Source: Pseudomonas sp. ANT_J12 (GTDB taxonomy: Bacteria; Pseudomonadota; Gammaproteobacteria; Pseudomonadales; Pseudomonadaceae). From it: a DNA stretch of 64,000 bases. Shown piece by piece: positions 61,583-64,000 of this stretch. Under the pieces are notes generated by a model, which saw nothing but the letters and a program-made list of their open reading frames with translations, was not told the DNA's origin and did no database searches. How positions within the stretch are numbered: the stretch's first letter is position 1; each line of letters begins with the position of its first letter. The stretch covers positions 124,001-188,000 of the forward strand of contig NZ_VOBN01000004.1 of assembly GCF_008370045.1 (NCBI RefSeq), read 5' to 3'. A program made the translations under genes and the position numbers.

Positions 61583-63205
61583 ATGTCAGCCAAGCGCACC
61601 GTCGCCATCGGTTTTATCGGCGCCACCCTCGATCGCGTCGGCAAGGGCGCCAATCGTTGGAGTCACTGGCGGCCGAGCGTAGGCCTGTGCCAGCAACCGG
61701 ACGTGCTGATCCATCGGCTGGAACTGATTCACGGTGTCGACGCCCGGGACGTCAGCCTCGCCCAGCGGGTTCGCGAGGACATCCGCCAAGTCTCGCCGGA
61801 CACCGAGGTGCGCCTGCATCCCATGTCACTGCGCAACCCCTGGGATTTCGAAGAGGTGTACGGCGCGCTGCACGACTTCACCACCGACTACACCTTCGAC
61901 ACCGAGCACGAGGATTACCTCGTACACATCACCACCGGCACCCACGTGGCGCAGATCTGCTGGTTCCTGCTGACCGAGGCGAGATTTTTACCGGCGCGGC
62001 TGATCCAGACCTCCCCGGCCCGGCGCCAGAGCGAAGCAGATAAAGCCATCGGCACCCACGCCCTGATCGACCTCGACCTGTCGCGCTACGACCGCATCGC
62101 CTCGCGCTTCGCCCATAAACGCCTCGAAGGCCTGGCGTTTCTGAAGTCCGGGATCGCCACCCGCAACGTCGCGTTCAACCGCTCCATCGAGCAAATCGAA
62201 CGCGTAGCGGTGCGCTCCCAGGCACCGATGCTGTTGATCGGGCCGACCGGTGCGGGCAAGTCCTTCCTGGCCCGACGCATCTATGAACTCAAGCGCAGCC
62301 GGCACCAGATGCAGGGGCGCTTCGTGGAAGTGAATTGCGCGACCTTGCGCGGCGACGGCGCCATGTCTACGTTGTTCGGCCACATCAAAGGCGCATTCAC
62401 CGGCGCACAGAATGCCCGCGACGGCCTGCTGCGCGCAGCCGATGGCGGCATGCTGTTTCTCGATGAGATCGGCGAGCTGGGCGCCGATGAACAAGCCATG
62501 CTGCTCAAAGCCGTGGAAGAGAAACGCTTCTTTCCCATGGGCTCGGACAAGGAAGTGGAAAGCGACTTCCTGATCATCGCCGGCACCCACCGCGACCTGC
62601 GCAGTCGCGTCGCCGAAGGCCTGTTTCGCGAAGACCTGTATGCACGGATCAACCTGTGGACGTTCGACCTGCCCGGCCTGGCGGGTCGGCGCGAAGACAT
62701 CGAACCCAACATCGATTTCGAACTGGAACGCCATGCCCGCGACCAAGGCCATTTGGTGCGGTTCAACCTGGAGGCTCGACGCCGCTACCTGGCATTCGCC
62801 AGTTCCAGCGAAGCCGCTTGGCTGGGTAACTTCCGCGAGTTGTCGGCGTCCATCACGCGCATGGCAACGTTGGCCGACAGCGGGCGCATCGACGAGGCTC
62901 AGGTCGAGGAAGAAATTGATCGCCTGCGTTATGCCTGGGGCCTGACGCAACCCAGTGATGATTTGGATGGATTGCTCGGTGAGAACGTCGACATCGACCT
63001 GTTTGATCGCCTGCAACTGAAAGCTGTGCTCGACGTTTGCCGGCAGGCGGACAGCTTGTCTGATGCGGGACGACGTCTGTTTGGCGTGTCGCGCCAGGCC
63101 AAGGCGCAGCCGAACGATGCGGATCGCTTGCGTAAATACCTGGCGCGCTTCGGGATTGAGTGGAAGCAAATGGCTGATTTGCAGCGCAGGGCTTCAATTG
63201 AATGA
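61583..63205 (+). CDS. rtcR: RtcR, sigma-54-dependent CARF-domain activator of the rtc operon
   Basis: 540 residues. Residues 1-180 are the RtcR/CARF-like sensor (VAIGFIGATLDRVGKG, DYLVHITTGTHVAQICWFL). The AAA+ core has Walker A GPTGAGKS, the sigma-54 contact loop GAFTGAQ and Walker B GGMLFLDEIGEL; the C-terminus holds a helix-turn-helix. In E. coli it is activated when RNA damage ligands bind the CARF domain. Divergent from rsr with the promoter at 61421 between. Confidence 0.94.
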   Translation: MSAKRTVAIGFIGATLDRVGKGANRWSHWRPSVGLCQQPDVLIHRLELIHGVDARDVSLAQRVREDIRQVSPDTEVRLHPMSLRNPWDFEEVYGALHDFTTDYTFDTEHEDYLVHITTGTHVAQICWFLLTEARFLPARLIQTSPARRQSEADKAIGTHALIDLDLSRYDRIASRFAHKRLEGLAFLKSGIATRNVAFNRSIEQIERVAVRSQAPMLLIGPTGAGKSFLARRIYELKRSRHQMQGRFVEVNCATLRGDGAMSTLFGHIKGAFTGAQNARDGLLRAADGGMLFLDEIGELGADEQAMLLKAVEEKRFFPMGSDKEVESDFLIIAGTHRDLRSRVAEGLFREDLYARINLWTFDLPGLAGRREDIEPNIDFELERHARDQGHLVRFNLEARRRYLAFASSSEAAWLGNFRELSASITRMATLADSGRIDEAQVEEEIDRLRYAWGLTQPSDDLDGLLGENVDIDLFDRLQLKAVLDVCRQADSLSDAGRRLFGVSRQAKAQPNDADRLRKYLARFGIEWKQMADLQRRASIE

Positions 63206-63352
63206 TGTGCAACTGGCTCAGGGGCGCATCGCAAAAAAGATTCGCCCCCGCTTACAACACGACAGCCTCTATCCTCCCCCGCGACATCCTGTCCATCTGC
63301 TGCCTGTGGTAGACGGCGACCCTCGACTGGTAACCTGCGCCCTGCTCTTTCA

Positions 63353-64000
63353 ATGACGACGGTGACGCATTTGATCAGCAGTACCCCCACACTGGCCCGG
63401 GATATCGACGGTAAAGCCATTTCCGCCCAGGTGCTCGACGAGGTCCGCGAAGAAGTTCTGGCCCTGGCCGCGCAGCAGATTCATCCCGCCCTCGCGGTCG
63501 TGCTGGTCGGCGACGACCCGGCCAGCCACGTCTACGTGCGCAATAAACTGCTGCGAGCCAAGGAAGTCGGGATTCGCTCCCTCGAACATCGCTTGCCGGA
63601 CGACGCCAGCCAGGCGCAAGTCCTGGAGCTGATCGCGCAACTCAACGCCGACGTCACGGTGAACGGCATTCTGGTGCAGTTGCCGTTGCCGGGGCATATC
63701 GATGAAGCCGCCGTGATTCATGCCGTCGACCCGATCAAGGACGTGGATGGGTTTCATCGCGAAAACGTCGGCGGTCTGGTGCAAGGCATGGACGTCTTGA
63801 CCCCGTGTACGCCCAGCGGTTGCATGCGCCTGTTGCAGGAGACGTGCGGGGATATCAGCGGGCTGCACGCGGTGGTCATCGGCCGGTCGAACATTGTCGG
63901 CAAGCCGATGGCGACCTTGTTGTTGCAGGCTCACTGTTCGGTCAGCGTGGTGCACTCGCGCAGCGTCGATGCGCCGGCGCTGTGCCGGTTGGCGGATATT
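63353..64000 (+). CDS. folD: Bifunctional methylenetetrahydrofolate dehydrogenase/cyclohydrolase (partial, runs off the right edge)
   Basis: 216 codons of an expected ~285. From ATG 63353 the frame reads ARDIDGKAISAQVLDEVREE, then LVGDDPASHVYVRNKLLRAKEVGI, GILVQLPLPGHID and VVIGRSNIVGKPMATLL, all FolD signatures; the catalytic Lys (RNKLLRAKEVG) and NADP loop are visible. It links one-carbon folate units for purine and methionine synthesis. No SD is obvious. Pseudomonads often carry two folD copies. Confidence 0.9.
   Translation, partial: MTTVTHLISSTPTLARDIDGKAISAQVLDEVREEVLALAAQQIHPALAVVLVGDDPASHVYVRNKLLRAKEVGIRSLEHRLPDDASQAQVLELIAQLNADVTVNGILVQLPLPGHIDEAAVIHAVDPIKDVDGFHRENVGGLVQGMDVLTPCTPSGCMRLLQETCGDISGLHAVVIGRSNIVGKPMATLLLQAHCSVSVVHSRSVDAPALCRLADI

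Overview
The window is GC-rich, densely coded DNA typical of the Pseudomonas fluorescens/putida group. Support comes from the gene families (MnxG-type multicopper oxidase, rtc RNA-repair operon, many LysR/AraC regulators, DUF3077-like genes) and from abundant Pseudomonas REP repeats of two families (GTAGGAGCGA-type and GTGGCGAGG-type). There is no rRNA, prophage, IS element or CRISPR array.

1-18.3 kb is a manganese-oxidation/secretion island. The giant oxidase MnxG (9095-14905) is followed by a beta-propeller protein, two SCO-type copper proteins, a cytochrome c fused to a periplasmic-binding domain and a parvulin isomerase. Around it are parts of an atypical type II secretion system: gspE with a receiver-only response regulator on the left, and a lytic transglycosylase, gspG and gspF on the right, then a secreted Gly-rich protein ending in Asp/His 12-residue repeats. 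Sigma-54 promoters precede mnxG, the receiver-gspE unit and the transglycosylase. Two of them share CCCC-N6-GGGG palindromes about 75-150 bp upstream, so the island looks co-regulated.

18.3-33.5 kb is accessory metabolism and regulation: two DUF3077-like genes, a LysR/esterase pair, a mechanosensitive channel with a cyclic-nucleotide-binding domain, a DoxX/monooxygenase/amidohydrolase/isochorismatase operon, a frameshifted Ig-like gene inserted in a REP doublet, a metallo-beta-lactamase-fold hydrolase, an AraC regulator, and a chloroperoxidase/flavodoxin pair. A 20-bp sequence is shared, inverted, by two divergent promoter regions here.

33.7-43.6 kb holds two convergent winged-helix/ATPase regulators with overlapping 3' ends, a GlxA-type regulator, a pirin, a LysR/MFS pair and a quinone oxidoreductase. 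43.6-48.6 kb is a 2-deoxyribose-type catabolic locus (deoC, a DeoR-family repressor, mutarotase-like protein, MFS permease, ribokinase-family kinase) with the same TGTTAYTTAAATAACA operator in front of deoC/deoR and the kinase.

48.8-56.4 kb contains a hydrolase, an ABC exporter with an AraC regulator, a 3-hydroxyacyl-CoA dehydrogenase with a TetR regulator, and small membrane or VOC-family proteins.

56.4-63.2 kb is a complete RNA-repair operon: rsr (Ro60 ortholog), three tandem Y-RNA-like modules, rtcB, a nucleotidyltransferase and rtcA, read from a sigma-54 promoter and controlled by the divergent CARF-domain activator rtcR. The Y-RNA module nearest rtcB folds as a permuted tRNA mimic; the two upstream modules keep the same stem architecture with progressively reduced heads. 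The window ends inside folD.
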